Assembly: GCA_913055915.1 (NCBI GenBank)
Contig: CAJXKL010000021.1
Coordinates: 1 to 37,430 of the forward strand
Reading direction: 5' to 3'
DNA: 37,430 nt
Origin: an uncultured Candidatus Nemicrothrix sp.
GTDB lineage: Bacteria; Actinomycetota; Acidimicrobiia; Acidimicrobiales; MedAcidi-G1
This document shows positions 1 through 8,575 of this stretch, in pieces. The notes beneath the pieces were generated by a model, which saw only the letters and a program-made list of their open reading frames with translations, had not been told where the DNA came from and searched no databases. Position 1 is the first letter of the stretch. The number at the start of each line of letters is the position of its first letter. The translations under genes and the position numbers were made by a program.

Positions 1-528
1 GGTGGACCGGGTGACCACAACGGGCAGGCCGAAGGTGGCGTGGTAGGCCAGTGCAATCAGGTCCGAAGATGCCTTGGAGGCGGCGTAGGGAGAGTTGGGC
101 GACAGCGCATCGGTCTCGACGAACGATCCCACGTCAATGGAGCCGTAGACCTCGTCGGTCGACACGTGCAGCACCCGCCCCACCTCGAGGCGCAACGCCA
201 CCTCACAGACCGTGGCGGTCCCCTGGCAGTTGGTCACGACGAACCTAGCCGGGTCGGTGATGGAGCGGTCGACGTGGCTCTCAGCGGCGAAGTGCACCAC
301 GGCATCGTGATCGACCATCGTGGCCGCCAGCAGGTCGCCGTCACAGACGTCGCCCTCCACGAACCGGTAGGCGGAACCTCTGTAGGCGTCGTCAAGACCC
401 GCCAAGTTGGCCATGTTGCCCGCATACGTGAGGGCGTCGTACACGGTGACCTCGTCGCCCCGGCCCAGGGCGCGGTGCACGAAGTTGGACCCGATGAAAC
501 CGGCGCCGCCGGTGACGAGCAGCCTCAC
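1..528 (-). CDS. rmlB: dTDP-glucose 4,6-dehydratase, 3' end cut by window edge
   Basis: Second step of dTDP-L-rhamnose synthesis: NAD-dependent conversion of dTDP-glucose to dTDP-4-keto-6-deoxyglucose in the cytoplasm. The first 176 codons are present. The protein begins MRLLVTGGAGFIGSNF, a short-chain dehydrogenase Rossmann start (GxxGxxG). It then shows the RmlB signatures HFAAESHVDRS, STDEVYGS and YAASK (the catalytic Tyr and Lys); an Asp-Glu pair after the active-site Thr is typical of RmlB rather than GalE. The start is GTG at 528, overlapping the rmlC stop by 4 bp (GTGA), so translation is probably coupled. The C-terminal half lies beyond base 1. The neighbours rmlC and rmlA support the pathway assignment. 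Confidence 0.96.
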   Translation of the reverse strand, partial: MRLLVTGGAGFIGSNFVHRALGRGDEVTVYDALTYAGNMANLAGLDDAYRGSAYRFVEGDVCDGDLLAATMVDHDAVVHFAAESHVDRSITDPARFVVTNCQGTATVCEVALRLEVGRVLHVSTDEVYGSIDVGSFVETDALSPNSPYAASKASSDLIALAYHATFGLPVVVTRST

Positions 529-1115
529 TGGCCGATCCCGTCGGCAGATGCCCAACCCGGCCGAATCCCATCGGGAATGTCAGCCACCCCGGGGTTGGCG
601 AGGTCCCGCTCGGACAGGACCGGAGCACGGGAGCCCAGGCCCCAGTCGGCGGCGATCACGGGGTCATCCCATGCCACGCCCAACTCGTCAGCCGGGTCGT
701 AGTAGGCGTCAACCAGGTAGGTGATGGTGACATCGGTGAGAGCAGCGAATCCGTGTGCAACCCCGGGCGGTATGTAGACGCCATCGTGGGCAGCCGCTCC
801 CGAGCCATCACCCGAACCGCCCAGGTCGAAACAGGCGGTGGCACCCCCGGTCGGCGACCCGGCCCGCAGGTCGTGGAGCACCACGCGCACCAGACCCGAC
901 GGCACATACCAGTAGTCGGCCTGGCCGAGGTGGTAGTGGAGGCCCACGACGCTCCCGGCGACACGGTCGGCCCTGTTGGCCTGGACCATGGGACGGCTGC
1001 CCGGCACCCACTCCTGGCGGTACGACTCCACGAACACGCCCCTGGGGTCGGCGTGAACAGCCGGCGACACGTGCACCACGCCGTCGATCAGCGAGGAAGC
1101 CCTCACGTCGGCCAT
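525..1115 (-). CDS. rmlC: dTDP-4-dehydrorhamnose 3,5-epimerase family protein
   Basis: Cupin epimerase acting on dTDP-4-keto-6-deoxyglucose, the third step of dTDP-rhamnose synthesis. The 196-residue product has the family landmarks: DPRGVFVESYRQEW near the N-terminus (substrate-binding region), GLHYHLGQADYWYV (conserved His of the GLHYQ motif, here His instead of the usual final Gln) and IPPGVAHGFAAL. I chose ATG 1115 because it follows a purine-rich GGGGGAGAGG at about 10 nt. A GTG at 1124 is possible and would overlap the rmlA stop. The gene sits between rmlA and rmlB, with one base after rmlA and a 4-bp overlap with rmlB. The C-terminus carries about 20 residues beyond the cupin core. Family is clear. 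A close relative with 3-epimerase activity only cannot be excluded from sequence alone. Confidence 0.92.
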   Translation of the reverse strand: MADVRASSLIDGVVHVSPAVHADPRGVFVESYRQEWVPGSRPMVQANRADRVAGSVVGLHYHLGQADYWYVPSGLVRVVLHDLRAGSPTGGATACFDLGGSGDGSGAAAHDGVYIPPGVAHGFAALTDVTITYLVDAYYDPADELGVAWDDPVIAADWGLGSRAPVLSERDLANPGVADIPDGIRPGWASADGIGQ

Positions 1116-1116
1116 G

Positions 1117-2196
1117 TCAGACACCCTCTCCCCCGGTGCTCTCGCCCAGTTCCACAACCGAATGGTCGCCCAGGAGCAGGCTGGCCGAACCGCCGCCGGA
1201 AACCTCGGCATGGTGGCCCAGCACCGAGTCGCTCAGATGTGCACCACCGGCCACACGGCTGGACTCCATGAGCACCGAATGGTCGACGGTGGCATCGGTG
1301 ACCGTGCAGTCAGCCCCAACCGATACATAGGGCCCTACCCGGCTGTCTTCTATGCGGGCACCTGCGGCGACCACGACCGGGCCCACGAGCGTGCAACCCA
1401 CGACCTCGGCACCGGCCTCAACGCGCACAGTGCCCTCCAGCACGCTGGCAGCATCGACCGAACCGGCCACGTCGGCAGTCAGGTCGTCGAGCACCAGGCG
1501 GTTGCACTCGAGCAACGGGTCCTTCTTGCCAGTGTCGATCCACCACCCGTCGAGAAGGTGGTGCTCGACGGTGTCGCCCCTCTCCAACAGCCACGAGATG
1601 GCATCGGTGATCTCAAGCTCACCGCGAGCCGATGGCTGAATGGACCTGACCGCCTCGTGGATGGCCGACCCGAACAGGTAGACGCCCACGAGCGCCAGGT
1701 CGGAATTGGGGTTCTCCGGCTTCTCGACGAGTTGGCTGATGGAACCGTCGTCACCCAGTTCGGCCACGCCGAACGAACCCGGGTCGTCCACCCGTGACAG
1801 CAGCAGCCGGGCCGAAACCCCACCACCCTCGGCGAAGCCCTCGACAACGGCCTCCAGGGAATCCTCGAACATGTTGTCGCCCAGGTACATCACGAAGGGA
1901 TCGTCGCCCAGGAACACGCCCGCCTCCACCACGGCATGGGCCAGGCCCAGAGGTGCCGACTGCTCTATGTAGGTGACCGTTGCCCCCCAACGGGAGCCGT
2001 CGCCGACCGAGTCCCGGATTTCCGCCGCGGTGTCGCCCACGATGATGCCCAGGTCGGTCACGCCGACCCCGACGAGGTCCTCCACCACGTAGTGCAGGAT
2101 CGGCTTGTTGGCGATCGGCACCAACTGCTTGGCGCTGGTATGGGTGAGGGGGCGCAGCCGTCGCCCGCTGCCACCGGCCAGGATCAGGCCCTTCAT
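1117..2196 (-). CDS. rmlA: Glucose-1-phosphate thymidylyltransferase, long form
   Basis: First enzyme of the dTDP-rhamnose route (dTTP + glucose-1-phosphate to dTDP-glucose + PPi). The start is placed at ATG 2196 so that the protein opens with MKGLILAGGSGRRLRPLT, the nucleotidyltransferase signature. Upstream in-frame codons do not resemble the family. Also visible are YIEQSAPLGLAHAV, the metal-binding YLGDNMF and the VEKPENPNSD segment. At 359 residues it is the long type: after about residue 240 a hexapeptide-like left-handed beta-helix follows (repeated V.AGA/V.. pattern), as in StrD/RmlA-long proteins that lack the tetramer contacts of short RmlA. First gene of the rmlA-rmlC-rmlB transcription unit, with 61 bp separating it from the upstream SpoIID gene. 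Confidence 0.94.
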   Translation of the reverse strand: MKGLILAGGSGRRLRPLTHTSAKQLVPIANKPILHYVVEDLVGVGVTDLGIIVGDTAAEIRDSVGDGSRWGATVTYIEQSAPLGLAHAVVEAGVFLGDDPFVMYLGDNMFEDSLEAVVEGFAEGGGVSARLLLSRVDDPGSFGVAELGDDGSISQLVEKPENPNSDLALVGVYLFGSAIHEAVRSIQPSARGELEITDAISWLLERGDTVEHHLLDGWWIDTGKKDPLLECNRLVLDDLTADVAGSVDAASVLEGTVRVEAGAEVVGCTLVGPVVVAAGARIEDSRVGPYVSVGADCTVTDATVDHSVLMESSRVAGGAHLSDSVLGHHAEVSGGGSASLLLGDHSVVELGESTGGEGV

Positions 2197-2257
2197 AGGG
2201 GGCGAGGGTACCCGTAGGCCCGAAGCTGTCCCCTTCGTGTGGCCCTGCACCCCGCTG

Positions 2258-4825
2258 TTACGTACCTGGCCCGGCAGCGGCCCTCGCCAACCCGACTAGG
2301 AACACCAGCACCGTTACCGCCGCCTTCTGGGTCTGAGCACCGTTGATCCCGAAAGCCGCGGCCACCGCCTCAACAGCCGACTGGTCGCCCCTCGTCGAGA
2401 AGTAGGCCGTGGTGACCTCCCTCGGGCCGCCCACCGACGGCGGCGGATCCAGCGGGGTCGGCGGCGGGCCGTCACCGCGCAGCAGCAACAGGAACGACAT
2501 GACCGCCATCGAAGCCAGGTGCAGCTCGGCAGGCGACATCTCCAGGTACTCGGCCGCCGAGAGCACCGAGTTCCACTCCTCCTCGGTGTAGCCGGTCGTG
2601 ACCCTGTACTCGTCGATCAGGTTCTCGGGAAACGCCGAGCTGGCGTTCGGCGGACCGTACGCGATGCCGTACCAGTTGGACATGAGGCCGAACTCGCGCC
2701 GGAACCGGTTGCCGGTGACCACGAACGACTCACCCGACCGGGTTCGCAGTTCGATCTCCTCGGCCCGGCCACCGTCGTCGCCGAAACCGTCACGGCTGAC
2801 CACCCGGATCTCGTAGAGCTGCCCCAGGCCGAAGGTATCGGCAACCGTGCCCGCATCGAACTCAGACGACCAGCGGTGCACCGGGTTGATCGAGACGTCG
2901 TCGCCGTCGTCGACCACGCCCGGGAAATCGGCGGTGATCGTGTGGCCACCAGTGGAGGCCGAGAACTCTGTGCGGGCAATCTCGCCCTCGCTCATGCGCA
3001 CCAGGCCGGCCGTGGCGGCAATCGCAGCATCAGAGGCCGGGTCCTCGTTGTTCCACACCGAACTGCCCGACCAGCTGCGTCGGCCCTCATAGACCTGACA
3101 TCTGGTGGTGTCACACGTCCTGGCGTAGTCGTAGCGCTGCTCGGCAAGGGCGTAGGACCGGGCCGCCACCGCCTGAACCCGCACAGCCTGGGCGCCGGCG
3201 CCGGCGCCCATGGACGCCCAGCTGGCTGGCATCTCCTGGGGAACCACGGAGCGCAGGTACTGCTCGACCGGCAGGAAGTTGACGGTGCGCTGGTGGTGCT
3301 CGTAGCGGGCCGCCCTGATCTCGCCCCGGTACCAGGTGGCAGCGTTGGAGCCCTCGCACAGCTGCAGCGTCTGGTCGAGACCGTCGTCGCCGAAGCCCAG
3401 GACCGTGAGGCCACCGGAGGTGACCATGGGCGTCGAGGTGGTGGTAGGCGGCACCGCGGTGGTCGCCGGTGGGGTCGTGGTGGTGGGAGGCGGCACCGCG
3501 GTGGTCGAGGTCGTCGTGGCTCCGGCCACGGTCGTCGTCGTCGTTGAGGTGGTCGTCGTCGACGTGGTGGTCGTAGCCGCAGACGGCGTGCCGTTGAATC
3601 CGGCGCGGATACGGGCGAAGGGGCTCTGGATCACGATGCCCGTGTCGCTGAACGAGCCGGTGCAGCCGTTGCCGACAGCTACCCGGTACCGGTCGACGTC
3701 ACCATCCAGCGTGACCCGCACGGACTTCCCCGACAGGGCCGTCCAGTTTCCGTCCTGACCGGCCACCAGCAACACCGCGTTCTCCACGTAAACGATGGTG
3801 GCCTCGTTGTCACGCGACAACAACCTGATGCCAATGTCCTGCGCGGCGACCGTGCCCGCCACGGTTCCGCCGTAATAGTGGTCCAGGATCTGGGAACTGG
3901 ACCAGCCCTCGTCAACCGCATAGCCGAGAGCCCCGTACTGGCCCATTCCCCGGCCGTGACCCCAGCCCCGGCCGTCCACTACAACCGACCCGTAGTCCGT
4001 GGACGCCACCGGGCCAGTGACCGGAGCGCTGGCCCCCGGGATGATGAGCAACTGGCCCACCGACAACATGTTCGCGTCGGTCAACCCGTTGGCCTCCACG
4101 ATCGCCGAGACGGTCACGTCATAGCGCCCGGCAATGATGGAAAGGCTCTCACCCGACTGCACAGTGACAGCGAGCGGAGCAGTCGTGACAGAGGCCATCA
4201 CGAAACCCGGGATGGTCAGGCGCTGGCCCACGTAGACCAGATCGGCGTTGGTGATGCCGTTCTCGGCCATCAGGTCGGCCACGGTCACCGCATAGCGGCC
4301 GGCGATGAGGGAGAGGCTCTCGCCGGACTCTACGGTGACGATCGTCGGCCCCAGCGTCGAGACCGTGCCCACACCGCCGGGGACAACCAGCTCCTGGCCC
4401 ACGAACAGGGAGTTGGCATTGGAGAGCCCGTTCAGGGCCATCAACTCCGACACGGTAGTGCCGAAGTCCTCGGCGATCACCGAGAGGGTGTCGCCCCACT
4501 GCACGACTCGGATGCCCGTTGCCTCCGACGAGGACGACGAGCCGGTACCGGGGATGACGAGCCTCTGGCCCATGAAGACCAGGTCCGGGTTGGTGATGTT
4601 GTTGGCCACCATCAGGTCGAGTAGCGACACACCGTTCTCGACGGCTATCTCAGAGAGGCTGTCACCGGCACCGACCATGACCACGGCCTCGGCTGCAGCC
4701 GGCCCGACCGCAGCCAGGGAAGCCGCCAGCAGAGCCACGACAAGGCCCACACACCGCACCGGGCGGGACCGACGGGCAGGCGTGCCGGGAGAAACGGGCA
4801 CATCAGAGGTGATGCGGTCATCCAC
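2258..4825 (-). CDS. Secreted protein with four LysM repeats and a SpoIID/LytB domain
   Basis: A predicted exported peptidoglycan-active protein of 855 residues. The N-terminus has an Arg-rich start and a hydrophobic segment (about 27-46) ending in an Ala-rich cleavage region. Four LysM modules follow at about 49-93, 106-149, 162-206 and 219-263, each with GDSL/GESL and GQ.L.IPG motifs, expected to bind glycan strands. The SpoIID landmark GRGWGHGRGMGQYGA is at 285-299. A Thr/Pro/Ala linker spans 413-468. The core LPVEQYLRSVVPQEMP is at 518-533, where Glu531 corresponds to the catalytic Glu of SpoIID lytic transglycosylases, followed by AVAARSYAL and SASTGGHT. The WGHG motif thus lies before the core, with about 115 residues and the linker between them. 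The C-terminal 100 residues are unrelated and end in a hydrophobic stretch. The start is GTG 4825. It lies between two sugar-nucleotide operons, consistent with envelope work. Confidence 0.9.
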   Translation of the reverse strand: MDDRITSDVPVSPGTPARRSRPVRCVGLVVALLAASLAAVGPAAAEAVVMVGAGDSLSEIAVENGVSLLDLMVANNITNPDLVFMGQRLVIPGTGSSSSSEATGIRVVQWGDTLSVIAEDFGTTVSELMALNGLSNANSLFVGQELVVPGGVGTVSTLGPTIVTVESGESLSLIAGRYAVTVADLMAENGITNADLVYVGQRLTIPGFVMASVTTAPLAVTVQSGESLSIIAGRYDVTVSAIVEANGLTDANMLSVGQLLIIPGASAPVTGPVASTDYGSVVVDGRGWGHGRGMGQYGALGYAVDEGWSSSQILDHYYGGTVAGTVAAQDIGIRLLSRDNEATIVYVENAVLLVAGQDGNWTALSGKSVRVTLDGDVDRYRVAVGNGCTGSFSDTGIVIQSPFARIRAGFNGTPSAATTTTSTTTTSTTTTTVAGATTTSTTAVPPPTTTTPPATTAVPPTTTSTPMVTSGGLTVLGFGDDGLDQTLQLCEGSNAATWYRGEIRAARYEHHQRTVNFLPVEQYLRSVVPQEMPASWASMGAGAGAQAVRVQAVAARSYALAEQRYDYARTCDTTRCQVYEGRRSWSGSSVWNNEDPASDAAIAATAGLVRMSEGEIARTEFSASTGGHTITADFPGVVDDGDDVSINPVHRWSSEFDAGTVADTFGLGQLYEIRVVSRDGFGDDGGRAEEIELRTRSGESFVVTGNRFRREFGLMSNWYGIAYGPPNASSAFPENLIDEYRVTTGYTEEEWNSVLSAAEYLEMSPAELHLASMAVMSFLLLLRGDGPPPTPLDPPPSVGGPREVTTAYFSTRGDQSAVEAVAAAFGINGAQTQKAAVTVLVFLVGLARAAAGPGT
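3422..3589 (-). repeat. Low-complexity Thr/Pro-coding tract inside the SpoIID gene
   Basis: About 56 codons made almost entirely of ACC/ACG/ACA Thr with Ser, Ala, Pro and Val. On the plus strand it appears as irregular gtcgtggtggtg runs. It encodes a flexible, probably exposed linker (residues 413-468) between two parts of the SpoIID region. The tract is imperfectly repetitive, so copy number could vary between strains and assembly errors are likelier here. Confidence 0.8.
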
Positions 4826-4951
4826 TCCCGTCAGATCTCCAGGTCTGTGTGTTCATCGGCCGGTTGTGGACGTGCAAGACCCGCAGCGGGCCTGTTCAGC
4901 CCAGCCACCCGACGCGCCGGAAAGGCCCTGCTCCGCCCAGGGGCGAGTGTA

Positions 4952-4968
4952 GGGGTGGCATGCCCCCC
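4952..4968 (-). terminator. Possible hairpin between the uxs and SpoIID genes
   Basis: The 177-bp gap 4826-5002 between the UDP-xylose synthase stop and the SpoIID start contains an inverted repeat (GGGG-T-GGC-AT-GCC-CCCC on the plus strand). It could form a G+C-rich stem after the uxs stop codon. No U-run follows, so a terminator role is only a guess. I saw no recognisable riboswitch or strong promoter in this gap. Confidence 0.25.
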
Positions 4969-5002
4969 GGTGAGGGAGGGCCGGGTACCTGGGAAGAGCC
5001 GG

Positions 5003-5950
5003 TCAGCCCAACTGCTCGACGCCCTGGAAGTGCGCCACGGTCGCCGTTAAGCCATCGACCAAGCGCACCCTCGGCTCCCAACCGAGCACCGAACGAGCCA
5101 GCCCAATGTCCGGGCAGCGGCGCTGAGGGTCACCTCCGCGCTGGTCGGGCAGCGGCATGTAGGTGACCGAGCTGGAAGATCCCGTAACGTCGATGACCAT
5201 CTCGGCAAATGCCGTAACCGCGACCTCCGTTGGCTCACCGACGTTGACCGGTCCACGACAGTCGCTGTCAAGCAGCGCTACAAGCCCTTCGACAAGGTCG
5301 GAGACGTGACAGAAGCTCCTGGTCTGAGTGCCGTCACCGTGGACCGTAAGTGGGAGGCCGGCAAGTGCCTGGACGATAAAGGTGTTCACCACCCGGCCGT
5401 CGAACGGCGCCATCCGCTCGCCGTAGGTGTTGAAGATGCGAGCTATCGCCACATCGGTCCCGCGGTGGTTCCCATAGGCGACGGTCATCGCCTCAGCGAA
5501 CCTCTTGGCCTCGTCGTAGCAGCTGCGAGGGCCGACAGGATCCACCGACCCCACATAGTTCTCGCTTTGAGGGTGGACCTGGGGATCTCCGTAGACCTCG
5601 CTTGTAGACGCCAACAGGAATCGGGCCCCGCAGGCCGTTGCCAGGTCAAGCAGGCGCCGGTTGCCGATGCTTCCGGTATCGAGTATCTGGATCGGCATCG
5701 TCGCGAAGTCGTCAGGCGAGGCCGGGCTGGCGAAGTTGAGCACAGCGTCGAACCGCCCCAGGTCGGGTAGTTCCAGGGTTATGTCGTGTTCCACCAACTC
5801 AAACCTGTCGCCGACGTCAACATGATCAAGGTTCTGACGCCGGCCTGTCACGAACGAGTCGATCGCTACGACCGTGTCACCCCGATCGAGGAACCTGTCG
5901 ACCAGGTGCGAGCCGATGAACCCGCCACCGCCGGCTACGAGGACCCTCAT
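5003..5950 (-). CDS. uxs: UDP-glucuronate decarboxylase (UDP-xylose synthase)
   Basis: NAD-dependent extended short-chain dehydrogenase of 315 residues. It opens MRVLVAGGGGFIGSHLVDR and carries NFASPASPDDFATMP (the ASPASP segment typical of UXS), STSEVYGDP with the active-site Ser/Thr and Glu, and YDEAKR with Tyr145 and Lys149. RIFNTYGERM and GTQTRSFCHVSDLV are further UXS signatures. The expected reaction is decarboxylation of UDP-glucuronate to UDP-xylose. The gene directly follows UDP-glucose dehydrogenase with a 4-bp ATGA overlap (start ATG 5950), which supplies the substrate. The symbol uxs is by family; the alternative is a closely related UDP-sugar epimerase, which I consider unlikely given the ASPASP motif and the neighbour. 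Confidence 0.92.
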   Translation of the reverse strand: MRVLVAGGGGFIGSHLVDRFLDRGDTVVAIDSFVTGRRQNLDHVDVGDRFELVEHDITLELPDLGRFDAVLNFASPASPDDFATMPIQILDTGSIGNRRLLDLATACGARFLLASTSEVYGDPQVHPQSENYVGSVDPVGPRSCYDEAKRFAEAMTVAYGNHRGTDVAIARIFNTYGERMAPFDGRVVNTFIVQALAGLPLTVHGDGTQTRSFCHVSDLVEGLVALLDSDCRGPVNVGEPTEVAVTAFAEMVIDVTGSSSSVTYMPLPDQRGGDPQRRCPDIGLARSVLGWEPRVRLVDGLTATVAHFQGVEQLG

Positions 5951-7227
5951 CGCCCGATCCCGTGGTAGTCAAAGCCGTGGCCAGCCCAGGCATCCCGATC
6001 CAACAGGTTGCGGGTATCGACAACTCTCCTTCCCGCCATCAGAGTGGCTACCTCGGCCGGATCGATGTCGGCGAACTCGTCCCACTCGGTGAGCACCACC
6101 ACGACATCAGCACCCTTACACACGACGAGCGGATCGGAACCAACAGCCACCCGCTCGTCGAGGCCCCCACGGTGGGTGGCAACCGTCGGGTCGAACGCCC
6201 GGACGGTCGCACCGTCTGCCAACAACCTGTCGATCACCGAGAGAGAGGGCGAATCCCGCATGTCGTCGGTTCCGGCCTTGAACGTCAGGCCCCAGACAGC
6301 CACCGTGCGCCCGGAGAGGTCACCGCCGACCGCCTTGCTGACCTTGTCAGCCACACGGTTGAACTGCTCCTCGTTGACGGCAATCACCCCGCCCAGGAAC
6401 CGGAAGTCGTAGCCGCCACTCTCGGCAATGTGCAATAGCGCCATTGTGTCCTTCGGAAAGCAACTGCCACCCCAACCCGGACCGGGCTGTAGGTACTGGT
6501 GCCCGATGCGCCTGTCGTAACCGAGGCCCTTGACAACGTCGTTTACGTCGGCACCAACACCCTCGCAAACCGCCGCCAGCGCATTCACAAACGACAACTT
6601 GGTCGCCAGGAAGGCATTGGACGCGTACTTGATCGTCTCTGCCGAGGCCGGGTCGGTGATCAGGATCGGCGCATCGATATCGTCGTAAAATGAGGCGACC
6701 TTCTCTGCCGCTTCCTGGTCGTCGCTGCCGAGGACGATCCGGTCCGGGAAGAGGAAGTCCCGGACCGCTGATCCCTCGCGTAGGAATTCGGGATTTGAGA
6801 CAACCTTCACATCGGTCCGCTGCATCACCCTCTCAACAACCTGAGTAGACCCCACAGGAACAGTCGACTTGTTCACGATCAGGGCAGCAGGCGGCATCGC
6901 CTCAGCCATCTCAGCCGCTGCAGCTTCGACAAACGAGAGGTCCACCGAACCATCACCACCCTGTGGTGTCGGCACACACAGGAACGCAGCCTCACAGTCG
7001 GAGACCGCTTCGAGCGCCCCGACCACGAACTGCAGCCGCCCATTGGCGAGGCCTTCGAGCACCAGGTCCCCGAGCCCCTCCTCGACTATGGAAACCTCCC
7101 CACGCGACAGACCCGCAACCTTCTCCTCGTCGATGTCAGCACACACCACGTCATGGCCGAGATGGGCCAGACACGCCCCGGTGGTCAGGCCGACATAGCC
7201 GGTGCCGATAATCGCCAGATGGGCCAT
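5947..7227 (-). CDS. ugd: UDP-glucose 6-dehydrogenase
   Basis: Oxidises UDP-glucose to UDP-glucuronate with two NAD+. The 426-residue protein starts MAHLAIIGTGYVGLTTGACL (ATG 7227; six upstream in-frame codons look non-homologous). It contains VPTPQGGDGSVDLS, the NKSTVPVGST motif, NPEFLREGSAVRDF and the catalytic Cys256 in GPGWGGSCFPKD. The C-terminal UDP-binding domain shows WGLTFKAGTDDMRDSPS. The lengths and order of the N-terminal Rossmann, central helical and C-terminal domains are normal for the UDP-glucose/GDP-mannose dehydrogenase family. First gene of a two-gene unit with uxs, which overlaps its stop. The pair would feed glucuronate and xylose into surface polysaccharide. Confidence 0.96.
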   Translation of the reverse strand: MAHLAIIGTGYVGLTTGACLAHLGHDVVCADIDEEKVAGLSRGEVSIVEEGLGDLVLEGLANGRLQFVVGALEAVSDCEAAFLCVPTPQGGDGSVDLSFVEAAAAEMAEAMPPAALIVNKSTVPVGSTQVVERVMQRTDVKVVSNPEFLREGSAVRDFLFPDRIVLGSDDQEAAEKVASFYDDIDAPILITDPASAETIKYASNAFLATKLSFVNALAAVCEGVGADVNDVVKGLGYDRRIGHQYLQPGPGWGGSCFPKDTMALLHIAESGGYDFRFLGGVIAVNEEQFNRVADKVSKAVGGDLSGRTVAVWGLTFKAGTDDMRDSPSLSVIDRLLADGATVRAFDPTVATHRGGLDERVAVGSDPLVVCKGADVVVVLTEWDEFADIDPAEVATLMAGRRVVDTRNLLDRDAWAGHGFDYHGIGR

Positions 7228-7303
7228 GGGGCCTGATTCTCGCACGCCGGCGGGCCAATCCCACCGGACTGTCCAGCCGACATGAAACCCGGTGGGCTGC
7301 CGG

Positions 7304-8479
7304 TCAGCCGGCGGGCGGTTCGCTCACGTTCGGCATGCAGAGGCCGTCCAGTTCGGCTATCTGGATGCGGTCACGGTTCTCCCACGTGACCTCGAGGTCG
7401 GGGTCACGCTGCAGCCTGTACTCACGGAACGACATGTCCATGGCGTCAAAGGCGACAAGCCGGCCGGACAGCCCGTCGCCAAGGCCCAGGATCAACTTGA
7501 TGGCCTCGAGCGCCTGGATGGAGCCCACGATTCCGGGCAGCACGCCCAGCACCCCGGCCTCGGCGCAACTGGGTGCGAACTCGGCGGGTGGGGCCTCGGG
7601 GAGCATGTCCCGGTAGGTGACGCCCTCCCTGGGGTCGAACACCGTGACCTGGCCCTCAAAGCGGAAGATGGAGCCGTGCACGACCGGTATGCCCAACTTC
7701 ACCGAGGCGTCGTTGAGCAGGTAGCGGCTGGGGAAGTTGTCGGCTCCGTCGACGATCACGTCGTAGCCCTCGAGTATCTCCATGATGTTGTCGGCACCCA
7801 GGCGCACGTCGTAGGTGACGACGTTGACGTCGGGGTTCAGGGCCGTAAGGGTCTTCTTTGCCGAGTCGACCTTGCGATCACCGATGCGCTCCTGGTTGTG
7901 GAGGATCTGGCGCTGCAGGTTGGACTCGTCGACCACGTCCATGTCGATGATGCCGATGGTGCCAACCCCGGCGGCCGCCAGGTACAGGGCCGCAGGTGAC
8001 CCCAGGCCACCGGCGCCGAGCAGCAGCACCTTGGCCGCGAGGAGGCCCAGCTGGCCCTCCTCGCCGACCTCGGGCAGCAGCAGGTGACGCTGGTAGCGGT
8101 TGCGCTGTTCGGCGCTGAGGGTGCGCGGCGTTGTCCACTCGCGGCCCTCGTCCTTCCAGCGGTTGAAGCCGCCGTCCATGGAGACCACGTCGGTGTAGCC
8201 GAGCTGGGCCAGGGTGTCGGCGGCGAATGCCGAACGCACGCCGCCTGCGCACATGACCACGATGGGCTGGCTGCGGTCGGTGAGGCGACCCTCGATGCCG
8301 CTCTCGAGGGTGCCGCGGGGAATGTGCATGGAGCCCGGGATGGCTCCCTGTTCGTACTCGTCGGGCTCGCGCACGTCGAGCAGCAGGTGACCCTCGGCCA
8401 GCAGGGCCTCGGCCCCGGCCGGATCGGTCTCTTCGATGCGGCCCTTGGCGGCCGTGAGGAGTTCTCTGAAGGATGGCAT
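7304..8479 (-). CDS. Rhodanese-ThiF/MoeB adenylyltransferase fusion
   Basis: A 391-residue protein with an N-terminal rhodanese domain (about 20-118; LLDVREPDEYEQGAIPGS, active-site Cys77 in CAGGVRS) joined to an E1-like ThiF/MoeB domain (about 125-385). The second domain shows QRNRYQRHLLLPEVGE, the ATP-binding LLLGAGGLGSPAALYLAAAG at about 153-172, ESNLQRQILH and PSCAEAGVLG with candidate thioester Cys305. Such proteins adenylate and sulfurate the C-terminal Gly-Gly of ThiS, MoaD or CysO-type sulfur carriers. The rhodanese is at the N-terminus, the reverse of the MoeZ/MOCS3 order. There are no CxxC pairs, so the structural zinc of E. coli MoeB is probably absent. No carrier-protein gene is nearby, so the pathway (molybdopterin, thiamine or cysteine) is unresolved. 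Start ATG 8479. Confidence 0.88.
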   Translation of the reverse strand: MPSFRELLTAAKGRIEETDPAGAEALLAEGHLLLDVREPDEYEQGAIPGSMHIPRGTLESGIEGRLTDRSQPIVVMCAGGVRSAFAADTLAQLGYTDVVSMDGGFNRWKDEGREWTTPRTLSAEQRNRYQRHLLLPEVGEEGQLGLLAAKVLLLGAGGLGSPAALYLAAAGVGTIGIIDMDVVDESNLQRQILHNQERIGDRKVDSAKKTLTALNPDVNVVTYDVRLGADNIMEILEGYDVIVDGADNFPSRYLLNDASVKLGIPVVHGSIFRFEGQVTVFDPREGVTYRDMLPEAPPAEFAPSCAEAGVLGVLPGIVGSIQALEAIKLILGLGDGLSGRLVAFDAMDMSFREYRLQRDPDLEVTWENRDRIQIAELDGLCMPNVSEPPAG

Positions 8480-8575
8480 GATCGAAAGCCTACCTAGTTG
8501 GTCGGGATTAGCAATGCCTGAAACCCGGGCCCGATCGGGAACATTCCCTTCGGCCTGTCCCCTGCCGGCCCCGGC

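Noticed and set aside
2519-3547. 342-codon plus-strand frame with Gly/Arg-rich tail
   Set aside because: It is antisense to the SpoIID gene, and the Gly/Arg tail is the complement of the Thr linker. No domain.
3422-3589. A CRISPR-like or minisatellite array
   Set aside because: The repeats are irregular Thr codon runs inside an open frame, without unique spacers.
4826-5002. A cyclic-di-AMP (ydaO-type) riboswitch upstream of the LysM/SpoIID gene
   Set aside because: Considered because such switches precede wall hydrolases in actinobacteria, but the conserved core segments are not recognisable here.
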